The notes under the pieces were generated by a model. It did not search any database. It was not told where the DNA came from and saw nothing but the letters and a program-made list of their open reading frames with translations. Below are positions 24,227-35,400 of a stretch of DNA of 64,000 bases, piece after piece. Both the position numbers and the translations under genes were made by a program. Source of the DNA: Ridgeia piscesae. Taxonomy: Eukaryota > Annelida > Polychaeta > Sabellida > Siboglinidae. The DNA is taken from positions 669,001 through 733,000 of the forward strand of contig JAODUO010000065.1 of NCBI GenBank assembly GCA_025642075.2, given 5' to 3'. The first letter of the stretch is position 1. Every line of letters begins with the position of its first letter.

Positions 24227-24974
24227 CGTGTGTGTGTGCGTGCGTGCGTGCGCGAGCGTGTACGTGTGTATATAACATCATAGATAGAAGCCAGTGTAAC
24301 CTGCTTTAATCTACACGAAAGCATCCTCGATCTCACTTCAGGACGACCCGAGCTGATCGAAGTGGTATAAATGTATCGGAAGATCCAAGGACCTGGCGAA
24401 AACTATTATATAGACTCCTCAAACACCCTATGATCGAGGCACATGTGAAACGATAGGGCGCACAACGTGAGAGAATGGAGAGACCTATCTGTTTCAAGAG
24501 GCAGCAATGGCCCGGCGAAGGAGGGGGGATTACAAGATCAAGATAAGAGATGCCCAGGCATCAAACCACATGCAGTTACGGGACAGGTGAGGACACCAGT
24601 TTACTCTATTCACACCTGCGTTGTTTCCAAGCTGCATCCATCGATCGACAGCCTGTCTAGACCCCATACCGAGCCGACCAGCTTATCACGACCGGCCCCT
24701 GTCAATACAGCCGGCGGACCGGCGTGCCGATGACTAACTAGACCCGGACATACGTCGTCACACGGCGCCTCACATTACCTACTGTCGGCCCGAGTGAACG
24801 GCGCCTCGCGACAGGTGAGGCTATTCGCACCTGAGGCGTCGCCCCGTCCCCCCTCCCACATGGTCCCGTGTCGACACGTCCCCGTGTCCCCACTCACCAT
24901 GTCGTGTCCGTCTTGTCGTCTCGCACGTCCTGGTAGGCCGTGATGACAGCGTCGCGATCTACACCCGAAGACAT
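17426..24974 (-). CDS. COTL1: Coactosin-like protein (ADF-H domain, F-actin binding)
   Basis: Four exons on the minus strand: 24898-24974 ([23 protein letters not shown]), 20793-20878 ([10 protein letters not shown]...), 19189-19376 ([20 protein letters not shown]...) and 17426-17539 (NFAVEI... to KAGGANY...NRD stop). Phases agree at each junction and W is rebuilt across intron 1. Together they form a single ADF-homology domain, about 154 residues against 142 in human coactosin-like protein. The lysine equivalent to human K75 (actin contact, in SKRVKF) and the one equivalent to K131 (RKAGG, implicated in 5-lipoxygenase binding) are present. Known family role: binds actin filaments and slows their disassembly in the cytosol. 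Oddities: exon 3 carries about nine extra G/K/E residues after GGNVRPG, and its donor is obscured by a run of G (see 18990-19290). Exon 3 may therefore be partly mis-sequenced. Confidence 0.93.
17725..18000 (+). repeat. Dispersed repeat, copy A (COTL1 intron 3)
   Basis: Shares an ordered series of blocks with 19455-19760: CTCGCGAGCCAGGG, ATCCCCTACGAGAAGTGCTT, GAGTTGAATAAGTTTATT, CCCGTGAGAACA, CGCCCCATTTT, CAAACATTGCATGTAACA. Both copies run in the same direction. No coding capacity is evident. Confidence 0.75.
18990..19300. other. Homopolymer-rich, probably distorted sequence over COTL1 exon 3 3' end
   Basis: Runs of 5-13 C (G on the gene strand) and stretched A/T doublets recur every few bases, unlike anywhere else in the window. 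The coactosin frame stays open through it but gains about nine Gly/Lys/Glu residues. The expected donor after SLIQ is replaced by CAG followed by eight G and then AGTGAAG. This fits expansion or collapse of homopolymers during sequencing, or a true G-rich insertion. Confidence 0.6.
19455..19760 (+). repeat. Dispersed repeat, copy B (COTL1 intron 2)
   Basis: Direct-orientation partner of 17725-18000, with matching blocks CTCGCAAGCCAGGG, ATCCCCTACGAGACGTGCTT, CCCGTGAGAACAG, CGCCCCAATTTTAA and CTAAACATTGCTTGTAACA. The two copies bracket exon 3. Confidence 0.75.
20456..20756 (+). repeat. 300-bp polypurine (GA-rich) tract beside COTL1 exon 2
   Basis: Plus strand almost free of C/T except in (GGAC)n and (GACA)n blocks: GGGAGG, GAGA, (GGAC)n, (GAGAGA)n and (GACA)n. 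It ends 36 bp from the exon 2 donor at 20793/20792, inside intron 2. On the transcript it is a long pyrimidine tract. Confidence 0.9.
21887..22147. repeat. (GT)n/(GCGT)n/(GTTT GTGT)n compound microsatellite
   Basis: (GT)n from 21887, (GCGT)n at about 21927-21962, then GTGTGTTT repeats to 22035, and a short (CCGT)n at 22125-22147. It lies in COTL1 intron 1. Confidence 0.9.
23099..23285. repeat. (CA)n microsatellite in COTL1 intron 1
   Basis: (CA)n with a leading CACACGCACTCT-type degenerate part. Frames reading HTHTHT are artefacts. Confidence 0.95.
24138..24145. promoter_or_regulatory. Perfect CRE palindrome TGACGTCA in COTL1 intron 1
   Basis: TGACGTCA in GC-rich surroundings (GGTCGCGGCGGC), 15 bp before a (GT)n tract. 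CREB/ATF sites have this form; function here is not shown. Confidence 0.35.
24159..24262. repeat. (GT)n/(GCGT)n microsatellite in COTL1 intron 1
   Basis: About 60 bp of pure (GT)n grading into GCGTGCGTGCGCG, a potential Z-DNA former. Confidence 0.95.
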
Positions 24975-25115
24975 GTTGCTTGTCGCTTGCTACAGGGATT
25001 GAATAACTCGCGTTGCATGCCGGGAGGGACGGTTGACACACGCGCACGTGTCACATTGTGCTATACGTCACCGGGTCCCGCCCACTCGCCGGCCGGCGTC
25101 TGTTGACACTACACT
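24975..25115 (-). promoter_or_regulatory. COTL1 5' UTR and GC-rich promoter region
   Basis: Directly upstream of the COTL1 ATG the sequence turns GC- and CpG-rich. On the gene strand it holds a CRE-type GGTGACGTA (near 25064-25072), a GGGCGGG GC-box-like block at 25077-25083 and CCGGCCGGCG at 25090-25099, with no clear TATA box. This is the usual layout of a broad housekeeping promoter. The transcription start is not determined. Confidence 0.5.
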
Positions 25116-25175
25116 GACTGTGACTAATGGCGCTTGGGTCTAGGCACGCAGCTCGCTGAATGCCGTGCAGGACAT

Positions 25176-25415
25176 TATGTATGTATGTATGTATGTATGT
25201 ATGTATGTATGTATGTATGTATGTATGTATGTATGTATGTATGTATGTATGTATGTATGTATGTATGTATGTATGTATGTATGTATGTATGTATGTATGT
25301 ATGTATGTATGTATGTATGTATGTATGTATGTATGTATGTATGTATGTATGTATGTATGTATGTATGTATGTATGTATGTTGTTGTCTGTCTGTCTGTCT
25401 GTCTGTGTCTGTCTG

Positions 25416-25512
<97 letters not shown>

Positions 25513-25528
25513 GTCTGTCTGTCTGTCT

Positions 25529-25591
<63 letters not shown>

Positions 25592-25652
25592 TCTGTTTGT
25601 CTGTCTCATCTGTCTGTTGTCTTTTCTGTCTGTCTGTCTGTTACTGTGTGGT

Positions 25653-25718
<66 letters not shown>

Positions 25719-25739
25719 GTGTGTGTGTGTGTCGTTGTG

Positions 25740-25782
<43 letters not shown>

Positions 25783-25857
25783 GTTGTGTGTGTGTGTGTC
25801 TGTGTGTTGTGTGTGTGTTGTGTGTCTGTGTGTGTGTGTGTCTGTGTGTCTGTGTGT

Positions 25858-25896
<39 letters not shown>

Positions 25897-26066
25897 GTGT
25901 GTGTGTGTGTTGTCTGTGTGTGTTCTGTGTGTGTTCTGTGTTTGTGTCGTGTGTGTGTGTGTGTGTGTTGTGTGTGTGTGTGTGCTGTGTGTGTCGTGTG
26001 TGTTTGTGTGCGTGTGTGTGTGTGTGTGTGTTGTGTGTGTGTGTGTGTGTGCGTGTGTGTGTGTGT
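25176..26066. repeat. 0.9-kb compound microsatellite (ATGT)n-(CTGT)n-(GT)n
   Basis: Three blocks in order: (ATGT)n 25176-25380, (CTGT)n 25384-25640 with TGTCTG slips, and (GT)n 25649-26066 with TTGTG, TCTG and CGTG interruptions. It starts about 60 bp upstream of the COTL1 promoter block. Several overlapping open frames of 300+ codons (VCMYVCMY, THTHTH) are pure repeat translation. Confidence 0.97.
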
Positions 26067-26199
26067 CCAGGTGTGGCTGATAAGGCCGATTCGGGCACGA
26101 AAAGTTCTGTTCCTGTTCGGACATAATCGCAGAGCCTGTTTCCGCAACACTGGATTTGAGGAGGAGCAGTGTCTTTTATTCCGCCTGGCGTATTCTGGT

Positions 26200-27945
26200 T
26201 TGTTCATAGGACTCACCTCCCTTCCGTATCAGGCTGCGCCATGCAGGTGCCTCGCTCAGCTACTAGGCTTTCCCAAGACTCATTGTTGATTTCAAAAGCC
26301 TTTAGGGAGGATTTGAGGGAGTCTTTATAACGTTTGCGCTGACCGCCAGTAGACCTCCCTCTGACAGTTTTCCATACAGCAGGCGCTTGGTAACCTTTCA
26401 TCGCACATTCTGACCACATGACCAGCCCATGGAAGTTGAGCTTTCTCCCACACATTCTTAAGAAGCGTTCCGAAAGCTGTGCTGACTTTGGCAATTCTTG
26501 CATCAACCTCGTCATCGATAAGCACATTTCTGGACAAGGTACTGCCGAGATATGTGAACTTGTCTACAGTCTGCAGCTTACAGCCCTTGACTGTTATGGT
26601 TGGATCTGTGTAGCTTGTGTGGGGTGCTGCTGATACATGACCTCCGTTTTGTTTGTGTTCATGTTCCGCTGCATCTCATCTTCTGAGCTGGCATTTAGAG
26701 CGCAGTCATCAGCAAATAGAAAGTCACGCATTCTCTCATCCTTCATTTTACTTCTGGCTTGCAGTCTCCTCAGATTAACCAGTTTGCCTTCAGTGGGGTA
26801 TCGGATGGCCATGAAGTCTGTGTCGTCGTGGAATGCAGTTTTCAGCATGGCAGAGAAAGCCATACTGAAGAGTGTGGGGCCAGCACGCAACCTTGTTTGA
26901 CGCCATTTGTGACCTAAATGGTTTCTGACGACTCTCCTTCATCCGGGACTCCAGCCAGCATTCCCTCATGAAATGACTTGACTATGAACTTCACGGGAAT
27001 GCCATATTTAGCCATGATCTTCCAGAGTCCCTCGCTGCAAATCGTATCGAATGCCTTGGTGATATCAACAAATGCTGTGAAAATATGGCGGTTTGTTCTT
27101 GGCACTTCTCCTGTAGTTGTCGTGCTGCAAAAACCATGCAGATGGTGCCTCGTCCTTTTGTAAAGCCGCACTGGCTCTCAGGCAGAATTCCCTGTTCAAT
27201 GTGCACCAGTAGACGATTCAGGGGCACTCGTGCAAGTTTCTTTCCTCCAATTGAGAGGAGAGAAATGCCACGGTTGTTGTCGCAGCACAGCCGGTTACCC
27301 TTTCTCTTGTATAGATGGGCAATAGACGCATCCTTAAATTCCTGCGGGACTCCCTCTGCACTCCACTGTTTCAAATAACTCATTGATCTTGGTGGCTAAC
27401 CGTGTGCCACCAGCCTTGTAGATTTCCGCTGGGATGGCATCAGATCCAGCAGCCTTACCACTTGAAAGTGCTGCTATGGCCTTCCCCACCTCAACTACAG
27501 TAGGTGGATCGTCAAGAGACATGTTCATCTTCACCTGGGGTAGCTGAGCTATCACATCCACGTTTATATGTGAGGGGCCATTTAGTACACTGTCAAAGTG
27601 TTCGGCTCATCTGTGTAGGATATCTGCTTTGTCCGTGAGTAGTGTAGATCCGTCAGCACTCAACCATGATCCTGTGGTCTGTGTACCACATATGGTTTCC
27701 AGAGCGTCGTAGAACAGTTTTGTGTTGTTGGTGTCTGCGTAATGCTGTATCTCTTCTGCCTTTTTGCATTGCCAAGCATTCGGCATTTCTCTGAGCTTTG
27801 TTTGGAACTTACGCCCAGTGGAGGTGTAAGCATATTTCTTTGACTGACAACCTTGGTCATTTATGAAGGCTCTGTGGAGTCAGTGTTTCTCATCTAAAAG
27901 AGCCTGAATTTCTGTGTTGTTCTGGTCACCATCGCCGACGGATGG
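26200..27945 (-). mobile_element. 5'-truncated non-LTR retrotransposon (RTE/CFDP2-like reverse transcriptase)
   Basis: Minus-strand pieces in order from 27860 downwards: ALSSGKAAGSDAIPAEIYKA (palm entry), FKDASIAHLYKRKGN, CDNNRGISLLSIGGKKLARV, ILPESQCGFTKGRGT, FVDITKAFDT (palm motif), KQGCVLAPTLFSMAFSAML-type block, RDFLFADDCAL (active-site FADD), SRNVLIDDEVDARIAK and a C-terminal LPWAGHVVRM...RYKDSLKSSLK. Several frameshifts split the ORF, the endonuclease part is absent, and the 5' end stops at a (TA)n tract. Known role: self-copying by target-primed reverse transcription; this copy is inactive. Confidence 0.9.
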
Positions 27946-27946
27946 A

Positions 27947-27947
27947 C

Positions 27948-27997
<50 letters not shown>
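27947..27997. repeat. (TA)n microsatellite at the LINE truncation point
   Basis: Pure alternating TA directly abutting the truncated end of the LINE. Confidence 0.95.
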
Positions 27998-28000
<3 letters not shown>

Positions 28001-28329
28001 ACGTGTAAATATATATCATGTGTACATGTGTACGTACATATGTATATAAGGACACACAAACATGCATTATACACATACAATATTCACAATAATATTATAT
28101 AAGCCTCCATATGCATACATGCATAGATACATACACGCACAGATGCACGCACGCACACACGCCCCTCCCCCACACACATAGTTGTCTAGAACAAACTTCG
28201 CTGGACTAGCCACTACATAAGAACATCCGACAGGTCCTATTCACCCATTGAACCCGGGTCAAACATACGAACGAGGCCACTAGTGAAAGCGCTCCTCCTT
28301 CCAAATGTGGCCCAAAGGAATAAAACTAG

Positions 28330-29180
28330 GATTCTAACGCGTACTCATGCGGAATGGCGTGACTGACGTCATATCTCGGAGTCCTATCCAATTTTTGGAG
28401 CGGTTCAATATTTCGCATCCGCACAACAAAACTCAACCCACTCTGTAGTAGTGGAACGATGTCTAATAATTTCACTGGACGCTACGTTGATTGGCCATGT
28501 TTTCCGTCAAGTATCTTCCTTGTGCTGTATACGTGTGTACGGAGTCCTAGCTGACATCGCCGCTTATGAGGGTCAACTGACTTTGGCGCCGCGCAGCCGT
28601 CCAAAGGCCTGGGTGGAATCAAAGTGGCAAAGAGGAGCGAAGACTTATATACAAGTTTCACGCTGGAACTTCCTGTCCCATGCATTGCCACGTACATTGC
28701 AGCTCAATATCCCAGGCCTGCAGCGTAGGTGTAAGGTCTGCAGATCATGTGTAAACTCAGAGTCACTAGGACCAACGATTGACTTTAGCATTCAGCCGTT
28801 CGTCATCTTCGTTGTCATGGACCGCCGGCGATGTAGAATTCGTCTGCAAACACTCCGACACCGACTCTCTTTTCTTTTCCCGAATGTTCCACGCGCTCGA
28901 TTCGATTCACCCACCCCAAATAAACATCTGGCTCCAGGCCACTGGAGCAATCGGGGTAGAGGAACGAGTCGAGATCAGGCGCTCGCAGATACCCACTGTA
29001 GTGGTATTATTTCCCGTATTGGTCGTCGCCTCCATATCCGGGAAACGTAGTCAACGTAGATATCTGTGACGTCATCACCGCGTCATTGCGTTTCGCTTCC
29101 GTTGTCAAACGGAAACCAGTTACGTGAAATGGTGGCCGCTGACGAAGCAGTTAAATCGAATCTCATGCTTTGCCGCCGAA
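28330..29180. promoter_or_regulatory. CpG-rich island with two perfect CREs, gene not identified
   Basis: GC and CpG content rise clearly above the surroundings. Perfect TGACGTCA palindromes lie at 28364-28371 and 29067-29074. Several frames stay open on both strands (for example 28451-29050 on +), as expected by chance in GC-rich DNA. None shows a recognisable domain or clean exon borders. It is a candidate promoter or enhancer. Confidence 0.35.
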
Positions 29181-29842
29181 TTGTCAGCAAATGTCGCAAC
29201 ACATATTTCCACATAAATTTGTAATTTCTTCTTAGGCATGCAATTGCCTATAGATCCTACTAACGTTTCCAATAATTTTCAAATTCGAAAATAGTATGGA
29301 ACACTGGGGGCTTAAAATGGTGGCTGGATAAAGTCCCAACACTGAAAGAAGTGGGTGCTTACACCAATTAACATTTGTGAGCTTTTTCAATGTTTTTGGC
29401 GGGCGATATCCATGAGTTTCAACACACACACTGTGAAACTACATTGTCTCATGCTTGACGACTGGATATCTTTACCTCCATCTCCACCCACTACGTCAGG
29501 TCCACAGAAGCACGAGGCTCCGGCCAAACTTTTGAAACAGCACCGCGGACGGAAAGCACCTTCTCTACCCCCGTCTTCTGACGTCGTTCCCGACATCAGC
29601 AGGCTGGACACCCCCTTGTTCCCACGTCTATGGAGTACCTAACATTATAGGCGCGGGGACTGGGGTGTAAACGGGCAAACGAAATATTCACCTACACCCC
29701 TTCAATAAAAATCGCGGGACTAACATCTGTCCCCCACCGAAATGTTGTGGTACTGGGCTCAGTGCCCCGCCTACGGTACCAATGCGTATATTTCGGATAA
29801 CCTGAAAGCATCGCGCCTGTGTGTCGTGAAGGTATCAAAGAT

Positions 29843-29969
29843 AATTGGTGCCTTGATTCAATTGGTGCCTGGATTCAGTTGGTGCCTGGATTCAGTTGGT
29901 GCCTGGATGTAATTGGTGCCTGGATGCAATTGGTGCCTGGATGCAACTGGTGCCTGGATGCAATTGGTG
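29843..29969 (+). repeat. 18-bp minisatellite
   Basis: Seven or so copies of ATTGGTGCCTGGATTCAG with slowly changing ends (GATTCAGTT, GATGCAATT, GATGCAACT). Confidence 0.93.
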
Positions 29970-29979
29970 GATAAAATCA

Positions 29980-32400
29980 GACCGGAAAGGTGTTCAGGTG
30001 TTGCCGTGTCATAGTGCCCATTGCGGAGGAAGATCACACAGTTGGACCCAGACCCAGAAAAGGAGGGTGCCCACCTTTTAGCATAAAACCCATGATGCAT
30101 GCATTACTAATGTAGATACGGATGCGCACGCAGGAACCCATGCACGCACACTCCCTGAAGATGGCAATTGTTTGGTATTCTTGTTATTGTCGGTGTGGCG
30201 TCTGGGTACTTGCTTCTCATAGCCAGTCTGATTTTCACATGTAATAACAGTCTTTAAAACACATGACACTGTATGGTTTCACAACATTTTATCAACATGA
30301 CAAATAAAGTCACATACTACATTCTCTATATACACATACATGACATATATACTTTTCACAATTCTATGAACTAATGTAGCCCAAGTATAATAAATTTTCC
30401 ACACATTAATTTACTATCAGCCAAACCAATAGACAACAAAGATGCCCATTTATATGCTAGATTAGGTGAGACATCTTGACTAGATACATAGTCAGTTGTA
30501 CCAGGTATTCATAACTGAACTGCAGCTCATCAATTTGTACAAGACATGCACAAGTTGCGACAGTAAAGACAATCCACAACAATGTACAAGTCAACACATT
30601 AATTCATTGAGCATATTTCTAGTTATACACAAAAATGTATATGTCTAATTTACAGTAAAATTTAGATTCTGACACAGTACAGTCACTGTTGGCTGAATGA
30701 TATTACATCTTAATGACAAAGGAATGAAAAAAGTGATTACCTATCTTACACCTATCAATCTGACAAACTAACTCCATCATTTCTACATTATTGCAATCAA
30801 TCACATTTTGATCAAAGGATAACCAAGTATTCAAAAGCCCCAAAGGCTAATTAATGTTTATCACATGAACTACAGAACTTTCCCTTCTGTTGGTACTACT
30901 GGGTATTTTTTTAAAGTTCCTTTTAAGCTCAATCCAAGCTCACCTAACACGTTGCATATTTTAATGGATTTTTATCAGCATTAAGATTTATGATAAGGTG
31001 TTTTAAATGTTAAAGTTGCATTCCAACTACCCGGTACCGCTCTTTTTTTATTAAAGAAAGTGAGGAGATATATGTAATTTCTATTATCTTAAAACTGGCA
31101 AATTATGTGAATAAAGTCTATATGGAATTAATGATGTACAAGTGTATGCGTCTTGTTGATTTACTGGACTTTTTTTAAGATAGAAAATTTCAGGATACAA
31201 CCTTAAAACCTTATAATAACTTAGAAAAGTGCATGTAACTGTAGTCTGTGTGTGTGTGTGAGGGCGTGCGTGTGCATGCATGTATGCATGTGTGTGTTGA
31301 AACTTTTTGTAGTGATAAACTTCAAACACCTTTTATTTTACATCCCTCCCGTGTCCCCAAAAAAATCCCTTTAATAATCTATATCACAACATTTTATAAG
31401 AACTAATTCACTGTGGCACATTTCATTAATACGTAATAATATGTATGCATAGAGAAGAAAAGACAAATATATATCTACAACAATAGATATATACACAATC
31501 AGCATTGCTACATCAACTGCTTCTGTATATCTAGTTCCATAATGTACATTGCAGGTGTACTTGAAAACCATTATACAGCTGTACACCTAATAACACCAAA
31601 GATTGCCATATTGCTGTTTGTTTTATTTGGGGATTTGTGGAATTATATCAAAACTGATATATCCAATGCTTTGCTGTGTGAATTTTAGTTTTATACACCG
31701 GAAACTAATACCACAATTTGTTCCCACAGAGAGCAGATGGTCATATAAATAACTGACTAATTACAAAAAATGAGGCTTCTTCGGTTGAATAGATATATTA
31801 TTAAGAAGATAAATTATTTGAAAACCACCTGTTGGGATTAATCTCTGCATCCACAAACATGTTCTTGCTTCCACACTTTCTTAATGCTGAGATGTCAACA
31901 ATTTACGTGACTTGGATTTTACTACCTAAACTGAGGCCCGCTGTACGCTGTCAGCAGACGTCTGCTATTGTGTTTAACGCAGCCTTCATTGGAAATATTG
32001 GAATAAAAAAGCTGTACTGAAACTGGATGCTTTGTTTACAATTGTTGCGTTTTGGAAATATTTTTACCATAAAAAGCTTTATTGAAACTGGATGTTTTGT
32101 TTAAAATGTTTACATTTCGCAGGTGAAATGTACAAGATTGTGAACACTGTAACGGATCATGCCCTCCACAATCTGGAGGGCAGTTCACTCTAACATGCTT
32201 ATTTTCGTTTTAAGAACATTGCATTAATTAATACAAAAACCTAGGAATAGAATTCCTTGTTTAATTTTTATTTAGATACAATTTCCTGCAAACCTTTCAC
32301 ATTCTATTCATAACGACCTCAGCAGTCTCTGTCTCTTTCACATAAGAATATCGCAGTAAATGGAACAGACCAAGTCTGGCTACTCTACCAACTGCATTCT
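29980..32400. other. Gene-free AT-rich region downstream of NAPG
   Basis: No coding exon was found. The part nearest 32407 should be the NAPG 3' UTR; a minus-strand AATAAA (plus TTTATT) occurs near 32268. A short (GT)n lies at about 31246-31262. Otherwise unstructured. Confidence 0.4.
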
Positions 32401-32406
32401 CCTCCT

Positions 32407-35400
32407 CTATAGGAGACCTCCAGCAAACTCATCTTCCTCTTCCTCCTCTTCCGGGCCCTTATCTGCTCCCGTTGGTGCATCCCCACCTCCGCTGGCAGTT
32501 ACGTCCCCCTCTCCCGAGGGAGTGGCGTTGGGAACTGACTTCTCCGTCTTCCCAGATAATAGACCTCCCGGAACTTTGAGATCTCGTGCCAGCTTTGTGA
32601 ACTGGAAGGGTGGTTAACATTAAATATATGTAACTTATAAATTACTTAAGCAGATTATCTTAATTAAGACATCTGTACTTACTTCCTTTATTATCTTTTA
32701 ATGGGAAACCGACAGAAATAATCATCCAAGTGGCACCATTACAAAAGTGCCACCGACCGCCAGCGTCCCATTGCCTGGTTACACCGCATTCATTTACTAT
32801 ATTCAGCATTAAGTAACACACTGTATATTTGCCTTATATGTATAATAGTTGGAGTCTAAAAGAACTCAAACATGAACTGAAAAAAGAGATTAACAGTGGG
32901 CACACATCAAGAACGCAATTACATTACGGGACTGAGTAGCGTATCAGTGTCCTTCACTGATCCTGTAGTTTCCCGTTATACTTATTTATTGTTACCATTG
33001 CTGTGTTTTGCTCAGTTAGGATGTTATTATGTAATTATTAAAATACATTGCACCATAAGAAAAGCATTGCAATTCATTGTTTATGAATGAATCGCTACGC
33101 CCCTAACAACGAGACAGTGGCACAAGAGTTAACTCACGTCATTCTCCATGTATCTGAAGAGTGGACTCTTCACAATGCCGTCGGCCGCCTCTTGATCTCC
33201 CTCTTCATACGCCTTCAACAGCTGCTCAATCGCACTCGCCTCCTCACTCTCCACGAACCGATCATAACTGCAAAACAGTGAAGTACGCCGGGCGTGTACT
33301 GCACATGTCTGATAAGAGACTGCCCAAACATGCTTTCCACTCAGAGTTAAAGCGACATGGTCCGTTCGTGGCTTTTTATTTTTATTGCAAAATCATGTTA
33401 TACGGTATAAATTATACCTACTATAGCATAAAGACAGTCAAAATATGTTTTCATGTACCATTTAGGGGTTGAAAATAGACGCAGTAAGGGCGCTTAACTC
33501 TGTGTACACATCGACAATGAGGCGTTTTCGAAACTGTTGTAGGCGTGGCTAAAAGCCCAGAAAGAAATGCTTGATCATGCGATGCAGTATCACGTGAACA
33601 CAAGTTGATGCCACTAACGCCACACCCAGCCAGGTGCACGGCTCCCAGTTGGTAAAGGTCAGAGGGTGGGCGTCACTCTCAGCGATTTGAGTGACAGCAT
33701 CAGGATTCTTATAAACATTCGACATTTAACATTACAAAGTCAGTTCTGTTTCGATAAAACATTTATTGGCGGTCAGGACGCTACAATAGTTATAACTTAT
33801 ACTGATTAACATGATTTTGCAATAAAAATAAAAAGCCACGAACTCATGTCACTTTAAAATGAGGCTCTATGACTAAATTACTCGAAATGGCACAAAGTCA
33901 TTTAAAATCAACAGAGTAACTAACAACCAGTCAAAATGCGTGAGGCAAGGGACACTATCATCAAAATGTATGTGAGCCACAGTCACCACCTTTTGGTGTT
34001 ATGTTCTCACTGTGACTGATAGGCAATGTATATATGCCAAATGTTATTGATCAACCATGGAAAATCATCCTTACTGAGAGGTATCAGTGACAATGATTTA
34101 CCAACATTCCATGTGACCTATGACCTGTAACCTATGACATGCCAGAGCAAACTGGGAATTCATCTGCAAAAATCATGAAATTGAGTTTTAACTACCTGGT
34201 ACTCGAGACTGTCTCAGGCTGCAAATTTGGTTTTTAAAGCTTTGTTTTGATACCAAGTTACAAATAAATGCTGTATTGTCCTTTTCCTGTCGTATGAACT
34301 TTTCTACATTATAACATGATCATTCGGGTAACCACTGATGTAATTCTGGCATGTCCTGGCTGCATTTTTTGTCATGTTGTAGGAACTTTTCTACATATAA
34401 CATGGATAACCAGAAACACTGATGTAATCCTGGTATATCATGGGAATAGAATTACTGGCTGGCCGTCTGGTGAAGTGGTGTAGGAGTCTCACCTAAACGC
34501 TGCCTTGAAGGCCTGGTCCGCAGCGACGAAGTCATCCTGATGTAGGTGAATCAAGACGAGAGCCATCATGAGTTTGTTCAGCTGACCCTGATGGTTGACA
34601 GTCGACAAGTGGTCAATCTCCTTCTTCAGATGTTCGGCCGCCTCGTCAAAGCTACAAAGTTAATTTACATTCAAATCTACAGCTTATCCATATGGCCTAG
34701 ACTTCTGTACTGGAAAAGTTATGTCAAACTACAAAAATGGTATTTCTAAAGCATACATAATTAAAACAGTTGCTCAATATATCCGATTACAGGAAGAGTC
34801 TGTCTTGGCAGTGGCAAATTGGCAGCCAAAACTGCTATTTTTAATCACAAGACAATGTCGATGTTTACAACAAATTAAGTAGGCCTACCATACTTGCTCA
34901 TTGCAATGAGTTGGCATTCGTACTTGTGTCACAAATTACATCTATGAGAAGGCAACTGTTATTTTCTCTTATGCAAAAGCCGGCCAAAAAATGTACCTGA
35001 CTGGATTCTGAGTAGCACGATCACTTAGCATAAATATTTTTACTAAATGAAACATATTATGAAGTGATATCATGCTATGATGACAAAATATGTAATGTGT
35101 TGTGTCGAGGCAATATCCGATGTCAACAAATTCGCATTTCTTTGTTGTTCTGTTTATACGTATTAATTAATAATAATAAAAATTTATTTATTTATATATC
35201 CAGAATAAGATTCCACTCAGAGGCACATAAAATAAAATATAAATTGTATATAATAAATTAAACTTATAAAGTAAACAAAACGTATAAGTATAATATTCGA
35301 ATGTAAAGATCTGGTTTCTTGGTTCATGTTAAATAAAAAGAAATTACCTTTCAAGAAACTTTTTTGTTTTCTTCCATATATATATATATATTGACCATTT

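Noticed and set aside
21789..24336. HTHTHT / CVCVCV reading frames
   Set aside because: Translations of (CA)n/(GT)n microsatellites in COTL1 intron 1.
25134..26289. Open frames of 300+ codons on both strands
   Set aside because: They are translations of (ATGT)n, (CTGT)n and (GT)n; no start context, composition or domain supports a gene.
28451..29050. 200-codon plus-strand ORF in the CpG-rich island
   Set aside because: Several frames are open on both strands here because of GC content; no domain, splice sites or family resemblance. Kept only as a possible regulatory region.
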